This document shows positions 1-10,487 of a stretch of 64,000 bases of DNA, one piece after another. Every line of letters starts with the position of its first letter. The first letter of the stretch is position 1. The DNA lies in assembly GCA_030435675.1 (NCBI GenBank), contig CM059621.1, positions 2,852,001-2,916,000 on the forward strand, given 5' to 3'. The stretch comes from Steinernema hermaphroditum. Its lineage: Eukaryota; Nematoda; Chromadorea; Rhabditida; Steinernematidae. Made by a program: the position numbers and the translations under genes. Under the pieces are notes generated by a model, which did not search any database, was not told the origin of the DNA, and saw nothing but the letters and a program-made list of their open reading frames with translations.

Positions 1-231
1 TAAGCGTCCGATTGAGCTGCTCGACGTAATAGGGGTATGTTTCTGACACGCCTTTTGCAAGTAGTTAGACAACGAAGTGTCTCAACGGCGAAACTCACTT
101 GCCAATAAAAACATTTATGTCAATGTTTATGTCAAAATGCACACGTTTATTCTTTATGATCATAAAACAAAAATTTATCATTTATATGGAGAGTGGTTGC
201 TATGTTATTTTGAAGCATGCACCATCATGTG

Positions 232-855
232 GACTCGGTAATTTGTGCCTCCAGCGATCGGTCGGGTCGCCCGCTCGCTCTCTCTGAGGCTGTCTGAGCC
301 GATTGAGTTGAGTGAGCGGTCGTTCTCGGCCGTCGTTGTTGGCGCAATGATCGCCCCGGCTCCCAGAAGGCCTGGAACACCAGGGAGCCGTAGTTCCACC
401 GTCTTGCCAAGAAGCTAGTCACGACCGCCCGACTCCACCCGCGCCACCAGAGAAGTCGAAGAAGCGTTGCAATTCCGAAGTCCGCGTCGCCAGCTGCCCT
501 GATGGTTCCCGGTTCGCCTGTTGTGCTCCGACAACGCGTTTCGCCTGCATGCCTGTTCTTCACTCGTGCCGCCCGCGGAAGCCGCCGAAGAAGCTCCTCA
601 ACTCCGACGTCCGCGCCGCCACCTGAGCTGAAGATGGGTTTGCTGTGCTCCACCGTCTCCGGAATCAGCTCTTCGCCTCTCTGATGCCCGCGCACACTAA
701 TGGGATCGCCGTGCTCTACTCTGATGTGCCGAAGTCAGAAGAAGACCGGCGACTACGGAGTGATAATGTGTTTCTTGTGTATATATATGACGTCTCGCAA
801 GGCGTAAGCCTTAGATACGAGAAATAAACTCGTGAAAACTCGTGAAACTCGTGAA
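232..855 (+). mobile_element. SINE-like retroelement, copy 1
   Basis: An element of about 620 bp is flanked by an 11-bp duplication ACCATCATGTG (221-231 and 856-866), which occurs once at the empty site in copy B. The body is GC-rich and the 3' end is a short tandem tail built on CTCGTGAAA. A second full copy lies inverted at 9729-10251 with a different, 12-bp duplication, and diverged pieces lie near 18.2 and 38.0 kb. Variable duplication length and a simple-repeat tail point to target-primed retrotransposition. I could not define Pol III boxes, so the SINE label is inference. It landed in the last exon of the EF-hand gene. Confidence 0.75.
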
Positions 856-3501
856 ACCATCATGTGACGAAATTCTAAAATAGGTTAACGTCAGTACAGT
901 CGTAGACTTGATTGCTACCCTGAAAATCGATTCTGTCGTCCTTGTCTGAGTCGACAATTTCAAAGATGACTTCAGCGTCCTCATCACTCAAAAAATGGCC
1001 CATCTTTTGGAGCGCGTCCTGTAGCTCGTCTTTTGTTATGAATCCATCACGGTTGACATCGATTTCATAGAATACCTCTCGAAGTATTTCAATGTTCGCC
1101 GATCGAGCGATTGCGAGAAACTCTATGTCATTGTTTCGTGACACGACAATTCCACCCCAAATTTTTCCACCCCGACAATTCCACCCCGTACTTTTCCACC
1201 CCGTACTTTTCCACCCCGTACTTTTCCACCCCAATTTTTTCCACCCCGTACTTTTCCACCCCGTACTTTTCCACCCCGACAATTCGGTGTTCGGACATTT
1301 GCGCCACCGACATTTGCGCCACCGACATTTGCGCCACCGACATTTGCGCCACTTTTCTGGTCTCACCACGAAAAGCCTTTTTACGCCCAATACTTTTAAA
1401 TTTTAAACGGAGAGCATGTTGTGTTCAGATGTCTAGGCGCATGTCACTGACGTTTCAGCAAGTGAAGCGAGCCCTCCTCTTTGCTTATGTCGTAGATCTA
1501 AGTTTGCCTTAGGAACATGCCTAGATATTTAATATTACGGGCGATGGCCTAATGACCTAACATCCAGGCTTGGCTTAGGCTCATAACTATTGATTTTGTG
1601 CGTGCCCGAAAACACGAAATTCAAGATTAAGAATTTGATCTGAATTTTATAAACTCAAACTCGTGCATAAATGCCAGACCATAGTTGTGAGACACAGGCT
1701 TTGACTCAAATTTTTGTTTATGATTTTTAAGTTTATTCTTATATGTCCTAGTCGTAGCTTACATGGTGAGACACAGAAAGTATCGAACACAACTCACGAC
1801 TTACCGTTCCTACTCCAATTATCAATTAAAAGGATTCGTAAAAGGCTTTTCGTGGTGAGACCAGAAAAGTGGCGCAAATGTCTGTGGCGCAAATGTCGGT
1901 GGCGCAAATGTCGGTGACGCAAATGTTCTAGTACCGACAATTCCACCCCGACAATTCCACCCCGACAATCCGAGAAATAAGGTTTTTAACAACAGACTTT
2001 AAACAACAAATTTAAAAAACAACAAACAACATCAACATCAGATCGAACAAGAAAACAACCGAATTATACAGGTATGAGCACTGGTTAAAAGGCATATGCA
2101 AGGCTTTTAGGCGCATATTCCAAGCAGTCCGAAATGAGTTGCCGCCCAATGCAACCATTGAAAGTTCGATGTCTGACTTTGAGAGGGCTTCCATTAACGC
2201 GGCTAAAGAGACATGGCCTCAACTCAAGATAACTCTCTGCCATTTTCACCTCGGGCAAAGTTTGTTTCGCAAAATTCAGAAACTGCCTCATCTCCACGAT
2301 CGATATCAAGCTAACGAAGACGACCGGACACTAATGAAGTCATTACAGTGCCTTGCGTTTGTTCCAGTCGAAAGCGTTTATCAATCATTTTGCGCTCTTT
2401 GGGATGACGCGGAAGAAATGGACGATTTATTCACGTATTTCTTTAACACGTACATTGGTGTTGATTCAATTCCAATAGACGAAATACCGGATCTTACCGC
2501 CGGATGCACGTCTGATGGTACTTGATCAATTCTGAGAGTTTTTAACAACGTCTGATTTCAGCATACATCCGCGAAACTCTTCTGAATGAACCAAGAAGAG
2601 GAATCACCTTCGTTCCCAGCGAATGGAATCTCTTCAAGAGAACGTCCAAAGACCAACCTCGCACCAACAACGGTATGGAAGCCTGGCACGGGATCATCAA
2701 CAGGAGCGTTTCCCGATCGCCTACAATGACCGGCTTACTGAATGTGATCGAAAGAGAGGAACTGTACGCACGTCAAGTATATCGTGAGTACACGATTAAG
2801 CCGTCAAAGGGGCTTCGGCAGCGCTCGCAACGTTTTAATTACAAACAGCACAGTAAGGAGCCTCATTCCATCGTCGATCAGTATGACGACTACAAGGAGA
2901 ATCCCGTAGATTATCTTCAAAAACTGGCTGTACATTGCAGCAACGGATGGATCGCACCACAGCCTGCTCAAGATGAGGAACAGTAGGACGCTTCCCCGTA
3001 ACCCTCATAATTTTGTTTGTTGTTTTTATTTTTGTAATTTTGTTCTATAAAAGTCGAATTGTCGGGGTGGAATTGTCGGGGTGGAATTGTCGGGGTGGAA
3101 AAGTACGGGGTGGAAAAGTACGGGGTGGAAAAGTACGGGGTGGAAAAGTACGGGGTGGAAAAGTACGGGGTGGAAAAAATTGGGGTGGAAAAGTACGGGG
3201 TGGAAAAGTACGGAGTGGAAAAGTACGGGGTGGAAAAATACGGGGTGGAAATGTCGGGGTGGAAAAGTACGGGGTGGAATTGTCATGACGGCCATTGTTT
3301 AACCTGAAGCATCTGAAGCGCATTACCACTGAAGTCAATACGTCCGTCGTTGTTTGCGTCCGCAGCATCGAATATATCGCCCACCTCGCGGTTCGTTGGC
3401 GATTGACCCGTCTTTATCATAGCTTCTTTCAGTTCGCTCTTCTGGATGAATCCGTCTCCATTAGAGTCGAACTCTTTGAATAGTTGCCGCATCTTTTCCA
3501 T
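753..3501 (-). CDS. Four-EF-hand calcium-binding protein, copy A (transposon-altered)
   Basis: Exons 3327-3501, 919-1122 and 753-874 give 166 residues from the ATG at 3501. All four calmodulin-type loops are readable ([48 protein letters not shown]); the fourth has Asp at the usual Gly. Intron 1, 40 bp in copy B, is here 2204 bp because a MULE sits inside it, with both splice sites intact. In exon 3 the native ending (HASK, stop in copy B) is replaced by about 35 residues read antisense through the SINE-like element to a stop at 753. No signal peptide is in frame upstream, unlike copy C. It may still be expressed, or may be a recent pseudogene. Confidence 0.7.
1286..1934. mobile_element. Nested MULE-type non-autonomous element
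   Basis: It lies inside the 1137-3292 MULE. Its ends are inverted repeats made of a 15-bp unit containing CATTTGCGCCACC, followed by an inward match (TTTTCTGGTCTCACCACG at about 1352 against its complement at about 1850). A 9-bp duplication CGACAATTC flanks it (1277-1285 and 1935-1943), copied from the host element's own repeat. The interior is AT-rich and has no convincing coding frame. The order of insertion (host first, this element second) follows from the duplicated host sequence. Confidence 0.75.
2065..2986 (+). pseudogene. MULE transposase, 5'-truncated
   Basis: Two exons (about 2065-2517 and 2562-2986, 44-bp intron with GT/AG) read continuously to a TAG stop. The first holds the MULE core block [11 protein letters not shown] followed by [14 protein letters not shown]; the second holds [15 protein letters not shown], the conserved C-terminal block. 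The N-terminal DNA-binding region and the first catalytic Asp region are missing, and no start codon is evident upstream. It is the remnant of the enzyme that mobilised this family and may or may not still act on the short copies at 44 kb. Confidence 0.75.
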
Positions 3502-3509
3502 GTCCTGTA

Positions 3510-4000
3510 TAATGAACGCTAAGATTCATCGGGATCACCGGGAACAAGAAGCCAGTGATCCTTACAAGCTTGGAAACGAGTCGGCCAACAAAAAAACAAC
3601 ATTTGACTATAGCTCATTACATCCTCGACGGTAGCGTCTCAGAGCTCACAAATGTGCACGAAATGCCAAAATGTGAACTTTCTCCGTTCGTCTGCGCTCC
3701 CTCAGACCGAACAGTTAAAAAAGAGCATAAATTACAAGTACGACCTGCTAAATACTGCAAAGTGTTGCGTTTCAAAGCCCACTCGACAAAAATGCTCCGA
3801 GCTCTTGAGAATACAGCTTATAAGCTTGGTCCTTAGAGGATATTTGTCCTGATTTGGCTACCGTCGATAAGGAATTCAAGGCAAAGAAGCTGATCGTTGA
3901 AAAAGGTATACAACAAAAGATGTTATACACATTCCGAAAGAACCCTCGGACAGTTTGTCTCCTTGAAACCTGGTATTTTTATGTTGGCTATGACTGTATC
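3510..4000. other. Spacer between EF-hand and MGIR genes, no gene seen
   Basis: The segment matches copy B (47560-47920, inverted) through most of its length but shows no conserved reading frame. It is probably the promoter and 5' region of the EF-hand gene and the 3' region of the neighbouring MGIR peptide gene. Confidence 0.5.
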
Positions 4001-4004
4001 TAAT

Positions 4005-4269
4005 CTAATTTTCACTGAGACGCTGTTTGTTAGACGTGCCCGTTAACTCAATACAAACAAAAACCAAACCGTCGTTCACACTTTCTAGATGTCGCTTTCT
4101 AACTAAAGGCCTAAGGTTTGCGGAGCTGCGTGTGATCCTTCGCTCCACAAAGAAACGTGCCTGATATCTGTGAAAGTCTAATGATTGATCATTCACAGAC
4201 CTGGAGAAGGGACTGAAATCTCGATTTATCCTTCTTTATGTCGACGTTCTTCGCTTTGCGGATGCCCAT
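4005..4269 (-). CDS. Small MGIR peptide gene, copy A (acylation cysteine lost)
   Basis: Exons 4201-4269 and 4005-4160 (40-bp intron) give 74 residues beginning MGIRKAKNVDIKKDKSRF. Copies B and C begin MGSC, a dual acylation motif (Gly2 for myristate, Cys4 for palmitate) followed by a lysine-rich stretch; copy A has lost the Ser-Cys pair but keeps Gly2. The C-terminal half is basic. Exon structure and splice sites equal copy B. I do not recognise the family. A membrane-tethered cytoplasmic peptide is inferred from the N terminus of B and C only. Confidence 0.5.
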
Positions 4270-4706
4270 GATCAGTGAAGTGCGAATAGAGTGAAGCAGC
4301 GCACAAGTTGCGGTTGTTCCAATGATAACCGTTGCTCATCTTTTCGCTTTTTTATAAACCCGTTTTTACTGTACCAATCTTACGGATTAATTTCTTTATT
4401 ACCGGTGTCATACGCGCATTATCGTCACCGTTCGCACGCAATCGTTAAGCGATAGGTAATAAACATGTTTTGTTGATGATGTCCGCCCACGCAAGCTGTG
4501 CAAAAGCTACAAATTTCGTCACTATTTCTCAGTGCCAAAATAATGCGTGATGTATTGCAGCAGTCACGTTTGCAATATCGTCATCATTTGAACATTTTAT
4601 TGTCATCAGGTAATGAACTGGTTTTGTCGATGATGTGCAGCCATAATAGCAGATTTAGCCACTATTTGTTTACGTATCGGTGGCAAAAAAATGCGCTGAA
4701 TCACAA

Positions 4707-4740
4707 GTGTTTTCTATCAAAACACGTTTACCGACGTCAA
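4707..4740 (-). promoter_or_regulatory. Conserved palindrome and degenerate CRE upstream of MGIR gene A
   Basis: The near-palindrome GTGTTTTCTATCAAAACAC (4707-4725) is followed by CCGACGTCAA. The same pair, palindrome then TGACGTCA, lies upstream of copies B and C, where the CRE-like octamer is perfect. Here its first base is changed. Conservation across three diverged copies suggests a regulatory element. Confidence 0.45.
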
Positions 4741-5138
4741 TGGAGTATTTCAATGTCGTCAAGCGGTTGAGAATTACTTCCTTTCAGTTATTTTAGTTCT
4801 GGCTGACAATCTACATACGTGTAAAACTGTTCGGAACTTCGTATTTTGAGGTATTTCGTCTGCTATCTCAACCGCCTTTGACTCATGAAATATTGAAAGA
4901 AACGTACGAAATCACTTGATGACTTGAATACGATTCTAAGTAGTGTTTTTGCCTTATCCAAGAGGCAATTTTCAGCTTATCCAAAAATCCACAGATCATG
5001 GATAATATCTGTTTTTGTGGGTGTGCTTGTTCCACGAACAAGCGCCAGATTACTGGAAAGCGAACACCTACTTCCTTGGTAGATTATGATAAGCTGTGAC
5101 ATCGAAAACTGAAGCATCTTAGAGACGACGAGGAGCTG

Positions 5139-5382
5139 ATGATTCTTGACCCCCGGAACTCCGCTTCATTCAGTAGGTTTCAATTCTAAAATTTAATTAA
5201 GACTTCAGTTTTCAGCTCAGGCCCACCAATTGCTTTTGGCGTTGGTTTCTTTCTTCATCGCTGCTCTCATCGTTATGACCAGCATTCTTTGCTTTTGTAC
5301 TATAGTGACCGTCAGACGGGCCGTGGCCAACAGAGTTCGAACCTATGTGAATACTGCACCAAAGAATGCCGTTGCGATATAA
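5139..5382 (+). CDS. Small single-pass membrane protein (66 aa), copy A
   Basis: Exons 5139-5172 and 5216-5382 (43-bp intron) give 66 residues from an ATG. A short N-terminal segment is followed by one membrane span (about residues 17-43, LLLALVSFFIAALIVMTSIL) and a basic tail starting VRRAV. The paralogue at 7274-7557 has the same layout, including the span-to-VRR junction. A further conserved open stretch upstream (about 4999-5138, rich in Cys) could belong to the same gene through a 36-bp intron, so the true N terminus may be longer. Copy B (46006-46249) is intact as well. Function unknown. Confidence 0.55.
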
Positions 5383-5479
5383 AGTTGACAGTTGTCTTTC
5401 AAATCTTGACGTATTTCCCATGTTAACAATAACATGAATGTCTGTTCCGTGTAGGGAACTCTCGGTTCAACTGAATAGG

Positions 5480-6825
5480 TATAATCTTTTCAGATTTATC
5501 CGCGCACCGGTGAAAAATCACTGCTCCGAGTCAATCATCGGACTCGTCCGTTGCCAGCACTACCAGCTCCTTGGGGCATTATGGGTTAGAGTCTTCGTAT
5601 CTGACAGTTTGACTCTTATATAATATTGCACCATAATATTGCACCATTCCATTCATTCCGAGAAACGATTCGACTTCCTTCAGGTCTTTCGCAGCGGGCA
5701 TTTTTAGCATTACTTCCATTTTATTCGGTGGTGTACTTATCCCTTTGCTGCATATTATATGTCCGAAAAACTCAACGCTGCAAAAATTCGCACTTCTCCT
5801 TTTTTACTCGGAATCCTTAGTTTTGGAGACGTTTTAGGACTTCCTCGAGCTTTTCGACAATTCTCAGAGCCGCTAGTGTTTTGTATTGGGTTGGTCCATT
5901 GAAAATGTCGGATGGTGTAAACATCCTTTAAATTTGCAATATTTGCTTCCATGACCAAATCGATGGGTACGTTCTTGAGCACAGTTAATTCTCTCTCCAT
6001 AACATGATTGGCGACTTGCTCAGTACATTCCTGGTGGTGTTCCAGGCCTATTCTGTCGTGATGACCATTTTCTGGCACCTCGAGATGGCGAAATGCGAAG
6101 TGATGTACGGGCTTTTTACGTCATTAATTGTGTGATGGACGGTGGCTGCCTTCAACCACGTACATCCTTAGGTATTGCCTACCGAACGCACCTATTGTTA
6201 TCTTGGTTATGTATCATAACCTGAGCTAATTTCACAAAGATGGCTTTTTCAAATGACCATGTTCTCTTAACTCCAACATTTCTAATTGGTTAAGTTACAT
6301 AGCAGACAATGGGGATATGTAGCAGGTAGCTATCACTCACAGCTACCAAGCCCATATAGTGATTCCACGAGATCTTTTCAACTTTCAGGAAACAGATGCC
6401 AAATGTCGAAAAAATGACCCTTGGATCCACAAAAAGTACGGCTACCCGAGACCTCACATTTTAAAGTTGACCTCCACAATGGCTTTCCACCTTGAGCTGA
6501 GAGATTCGCTGTTTGCGGTTCTTATAGTACTCTCTTCGCTCTATCTTACTGTCATCTGTTCTCCTTTAAAAATGACGATACCAGAGGGAACCACTCCAAA
6601 TAAAAGAAAGAGGTCGAAAATTGTACCAAAACATTTTTCGACCTCAAACCTCTTGTGTTCTATGAACAAGGGGTCTGGGTTTTGCCTGAGAAGTGAGCCG
6701 CAGTTGCTCAGTCAAACAGTCAATACCGAGAATAATAGGCATGGATATATATTAAGAAACTGCCACTTAAATCATCCGACATTTTCAATGGACCAACCCA
6801 ATATATTAACAACAAATTAAACGAC
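5480..6825 (-). mobile_element. Insertion in copy A with a Ty3/Gypsy pol fragment
   Basis: Homology to copy B stops at about 5479 and resumes at about 6825; copy B has some 400 unrelated bases between. The minus strand of about 5490-5860 reads, with frameshifts and an in-frame stop, as the thumb end of a Ty3/Gypsy reverse transcriptase joined to the start of RNase H (a block resembling FFGHII and one resembling ATDES). The catalytic palm is absent and no LTRs are visible. A segment of about 30 bp near 5886-5915 recurs inverted near 6757-6795, so the insertion is composite. It is a dead fragment. Confidence 0.65.
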
Positions 6826-7273
6826 AGTTATGTTGTCCTTGCGTCGCACTATGGTGTGTAAATTGTAAAAAATTACGGGTGTATTTTAATCACCGCTTCT
6901 TTGGTTAATTCTGATCGCTTTGTGTGCTTCCATCTTGAGTAAATATTCTTTAGTTGAGCGTATTAAGGAAGACACATCAAAGAAATTGCTTTATCTTTAA
7001 TCGTCAAAGCGTCACAGATGTTCTCAAGATTGAAAAGGGGGTCTGAAAAATAACTGATATTTCGCGGATTGCTATTCAAAATTGCGGCCTTCCCTTTGTC
7101 TCTGCCTGTTTACTTTGAGATCCGACAAAGAGCACGTATCAAATATTCGTCGCTCGGGGCAAAACAGGTATTTTCAAGGAAGAAGGTGAGTTGAAACGGA
7201 ATACTCCTGAGTAACGCTACCGCTACTTGGCGCCATACGTGGAAATCGTTGCTTTGCCGTTGCAGTATTTTAG

Positions 7274-7557
7274 ATGGGCGATGTATCTACCGAAGCATTT
7301 CTCTCAGATGGTAAGCAGGTGTCGTTCGTTCGCTTACATGCATTTCTCTATGAATTTTACATTTGTGTACACTTCCAGTTATTTCAGCTGAAACACAGCA
7401 ACTTCTAGTCACCGTCATCTCTTTCTGCACAGCTCCCATCCTTGTTGGAGTCGCTATCTTCCTCGTCTGCATTGTGGTAGCTGTTCGACGTACATTGGGT
7501 CATCCAAAACAAGTTTATTCGTCCATAGTTGTCCCGGAAATAGTCGTGACAGAGTAA
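7274..7557 (+). CDS. Small single-pass membrane protein (71 aa), copy A
   Basis: Exons 7274-7310 and 7379-7557 give 71 residues starting MGDVSTEAFLSD. Residues about 20-42 form one membrane span (ISFCTAPILVGVAIFLVCIV), followed by AVRRTLGHPK and an acidic-hydrophobic C terminus (PEIVVTE). Copy B (44894-45177, minus) encodes the same protein. An upstream open exon (about 7070-7190, ending SRKK before GTGAGT) is conserved in both copies and joins in frame at the ATG, so the protein may begin further upstream. Family unknown; it is a paralogue of the 66-residue gene next to it. Confidence 0.6.
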
Positions 7558-7838
7558 CAAAAGGCGTATTTCTATGCTTACAAGTCTGAATGCCATTGGA
7601 TCTTCCGTAAGAAGGCTGTCGTATGGCATGATCCCCCAGGGACGCGGAAGACATTGAGTGCCATAGAGTCAGTATTCACAGGTTACATTCGGACAACCGA
7701 ATATTTAGTAGGAGCCCATGAAGTATTTCAATTTGAAATGTACTTATCAACGACTGCTTTGCATGCTCATTCTTTATTTGAACTTCAGATGGGACAATTC
7801 TAGATTGTCAGAATGACGCGTATTCATTCACGCGCCAT

Positions 7839-9337
7839 TTAGTATCCTCCACAGGTGAGCAACTGAGCGTAGGTGCCCCAGCTGCCGATCATGATGCCGT
7901 TGAGATAGGAGATACGGGCGGTGTTGGTGCCCTCGTAGGTCTTGATGGTGTAGGCGATCTGTTGGATCTGCTGGGTGGTGGTCAGCGTGCTGTTCATGAT
8001 GATAGTGTTCTGGATACGAGTAAGGTACGGGCGCCAGTTGGTGGCTTGAGTGCCGGGGTTGTTGTTCAGGTACTGGTTGGACGAGTCGTAGAAGATGGTC
8101 TCGTTGCCGTTGAAGACCTTGATGACCTGAGACAGAGTGGCGCAGTTGCCCAGCATGGGGGTGGTGGTTGGAGCCTTTGTTGTGGGAGCAGCCGTCGGCG
8201 CGAAGACCACGGACTAAAAGGACATTACTGGGGTGTTGCAAATGCGATAACTTACGAAGTCGTAGGCGTTGATCAGGTCTTGGAAAGTGCCGAAACCGAA
8301 CTCAGTTCCGATGGGGAATGAGCCCAGAACGGACTGCAGGTAAGGGGCGATCAACATCAACTGCTGGTACGCAGCCACGATGGCGGCGATCTTGTCGTTG
8401 GTGCTCAGCGAGGCGTTGCTGGAGATCGCCTGGATGTCGTTGATGAAGTCCAGAAGAAGGGTCTTCTCGCTTCGGGTGAGGTTGTAAGCGGGGTTGTTGA
8501 CGTCGTTGGTCAGGTCGACGACCAAGCGGCTCTGGGTCTGTCCGGCGTCGATGACGAAGAGCTGACCGAAGTTGTCGATGCGGAAGTGCTGCAAAACTGT
8601 GGGATAAGTGGCGCTTTCACGTAGTATACCTGGTCGGCAACGTTCAGGAAGTCTCCGATTGAGCCGAAGCCGGGGATCTTGATGCCGCGGATGGATGCTG
8701 CCCACGCAGGGTGCTGCTTGAAGAAGTCGGCGAAGATGGAAGACAGGTTCGCCATTTGCTGGTCATAGCTGAGAGCGGTGTTGTTGAGAACACCGTGGAT
8801 CTCAGCGAGAAGCACTTCCAAAGCAGCGATTTCGTTCGGGTCCGAGATGGTCGAGATGTACTGTTCAATGGCCAGCTCCAGTTCGCTCTGTCCATTGACC
8901 AGAGCAATCACGCTCGCCGTGAGGGGCGCGTTGATGTAGACGACTTCCTGGAAGAGGTCGCTGAAGCTGCCCCAGTTTCCAATGGACGAGTAGAGGAACA
9001 TTTGCTGCACATCAGGGAACTTCTGGAAGTAGGCCTGGATCTCCGAGGCGCAGGCGACGATGACTTCGTCCGCGGTGAACGAGGCGTTGTTGGCCGTCGC
9101 GTTGCAATCCTCGACTACCCAGTTCCACTCAACAGCCTCTTCGCCGGTGAGTTGCGAAGAGATGTTGACCAGAGCGGAGACCAGCATGCTGTCGCCGTTG
9201 CCCCAGTAGCCGACAAGCTCTGGAGCTAAAGCCGCCTGCTGTGCAGGTCCCATTGCCTGTCCGGAGACGCCAGTGAGGGCGGCGAGTGTGGCGAAGATGG
9301 CACAGAGCCACGCAGATTGACCTCCGATGGCGAGCAT
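7839..9337 (-). CDS. Secreted four-repeat glycoprotein, copy 1 (471 aa)
   Basis: Exons 8630-9337, 8256-8588 and 7839-8213 (introns 41 and 42 bp, phase 0) encode 471 residues. The ATG at 9337 starts a clear signal peptide (MLAIGGQSAWLCAIFATLAA). The mature protein is four repeats of about 110-120 residues, each with an N-x-S/T site before a helix (NNASF, NNTAL, SNASL, NSTL) and each ending in a Gly-aromatic motif (NWGSFSDLF, GFGSIGDFL, GFGTFQDLI, IGSWGTYAQLL). Intron 1 follows repeat 2, intron 2 follows repeat 3. Repeat 4 carries a Thr/Pro-rich linker. No family is recognised. Codon use is strongly GC-biased, suggesting high expression. A polyA signal (minus AATAAA) lies at 7773-7778. Copy 2 is at 49.1-50.6 kb. 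Confidence 0.85.
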
Positions 9338-9728
9338 GATGTTCCGGAACCGAGACGAGAAGAGGGATCGCTCCAACCGAACCCGCTGTCGGATCTTTGG
9401 CTGCGGCGCGCTTTTGTATTGCTCGAAATGGGGCCGTTCTGTCGACGTGTAATCATTTGGAAGCCACGACCACCTTCATTAGCATAGTGTTTTGACGTCG
9501 TGAGAGGAATGAGAACGGAAATTGTGGAAGGCCTGGGACTGAAATCTGCATAGTGTTTTCTGTTTTTGATAACTGTCTCCATAGTCACGCATCGGTCGGT
9601 TATTTTGGTCCAACAATTCTACCTTTAAACGATTGTGAAACAACTTCGGGTATTCGTTAAAACCCATGGGTCCATATTACACGAACGTGTCGATTATAAA
9701 GCGTATACTTGCTGCAGGCACCTTGCAA

Positions 9729-10251
9729 TTTTTACACGATTTACACGATTTATCTTCCCGAATCAACGGCTTACGCCGTGCAGGACGTCTCATAAATGCA
9801 CAAAGAAGAACAAAGTCACACCGTAGCCGCTGATTTTCTTCTGGTTTCGGTGGAGCAGACGAATCCGAAGAGAATCCAGCGTTCCCATCAGTATGCGCGG
9901 GCGTCGAAGTCGTGAAGAGTTGATTCCGGAAGTGGCGCGGCGGCGGAGAACAGCGAACGGAACGGAGGGGCATCTTCGGTTCGGCTGGCGGCGCGGACTT
10001 CGGAGTTGCAACGCTTCTTCGGCTTCTCTGGCGCGGGTAGAGTCGGGCGGTCGTGACGGGCTTTTTAGCGAGACGGTGGAACTACGGCTCCCTGGTGTTC
10101 CAGGCCTTCTGGGAGCCGGGGCGATCATTGCGCCAACAGCGACGGCCGAGAACGACCGCTCACTTAACTCATTCGGCTCAGACAGCCTCAGAGAGAGAGA
10201 GCGAGTGGACGACCCGACCGATCGCTGGGGGCACAAATGAACGTCCACGTC
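9729..10251 (-). mobile_element. SINE-like retroelement, copy 2
   Basis: Inverted homologue of the element at 232-855, flanked by a 12-bp duplication GGCACCTTGCAA (9717-9728 and 10252-10263). The 3' tail here is built of ATCGTGTAA-type units (seen on the minus strand), unlike copy 1, as expected for tails made during retrotransposition. It lies upstream of the 471-residue protein gene. No intact coding frame is evident. Confidence 0.75.
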
Positions 10252-10487
10252 GGCACCTTGCAAGTATTAGGTAAATGGAACAGGCTTCATCGGACGACAC
10301 TCACTTGTAGATCGCCTGAATGTCGTTGATGAAGTTCAGCGGCAGGCTCTTCGCGGGAATGTTTCAATGGACGATGCTGACTTGTAAATCAGTACAGAGT
10401 TTATGGCAGAGTATATTCGTTTATTGACACAAAATAAAATTTTGTCATTTACACGGAGACAATGGTAGCTACATTATGTGGACGCGC

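Larger units (their letters stand above)
1137..3292 (+). mobile_element. MULE (Mutator-like) DNA transposon with subterminal tandem repeats
   Basis: The element is bounded by an 8-bp duplication CATTGTTT (1129-1136 and 3293-3300), single at the empty site in copy B (about 48130). The ends share the inverted core GACAATTCCACCCC. Both flanks are packed with a 15-bp tandem unit (GTACTTTTCCACCCC and its complement): several copies at the left end, about ten at 3090-3270. The interior carries a 5'-truncated transposase frame on the plus strand and a nested second element. A short relative with the same ends lies at 44173-44439. Confidence 0.85.
1..7570. repeat. Segmental duplication, copy A (inverted relative to 44.88-48.62 kb)
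   Basis: The segment matches the reverse complement of about 44880-48620. The match begins at or before base 1 and ends just after the stop codon of the small membrane protein gene at 7557. It carries the EF-hand gene, the MGIR peptide gene and two small membrane protein genes in the same order as copy B. It is about twice as long because of insertions: a SINE-like element (232-855), a MULE (1137-3292) and a block at about 5480-6825 containing a Gypsy fragment. Copy B is the pre-insertion reference at each site. Confidence 0.9.

Noticed and set aside
1092..1410. Open frames encoding repeated FHPVLF, GVEKY or GWKST motifs, also at 3013-3368
   Set aside because: They are translations of the 15-bp tandem repeats at the MULE ends, open in several frames because the period is a multiple of three. 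Not genes.
9338..9376. N-terminal extension ERSLFSSRFRN on the four-repeat protein
   Set aside because: Its first codon is TTG. The in-frame ATG at 9337 (and 50591 in copy 2) begins an ideal signal peptide.
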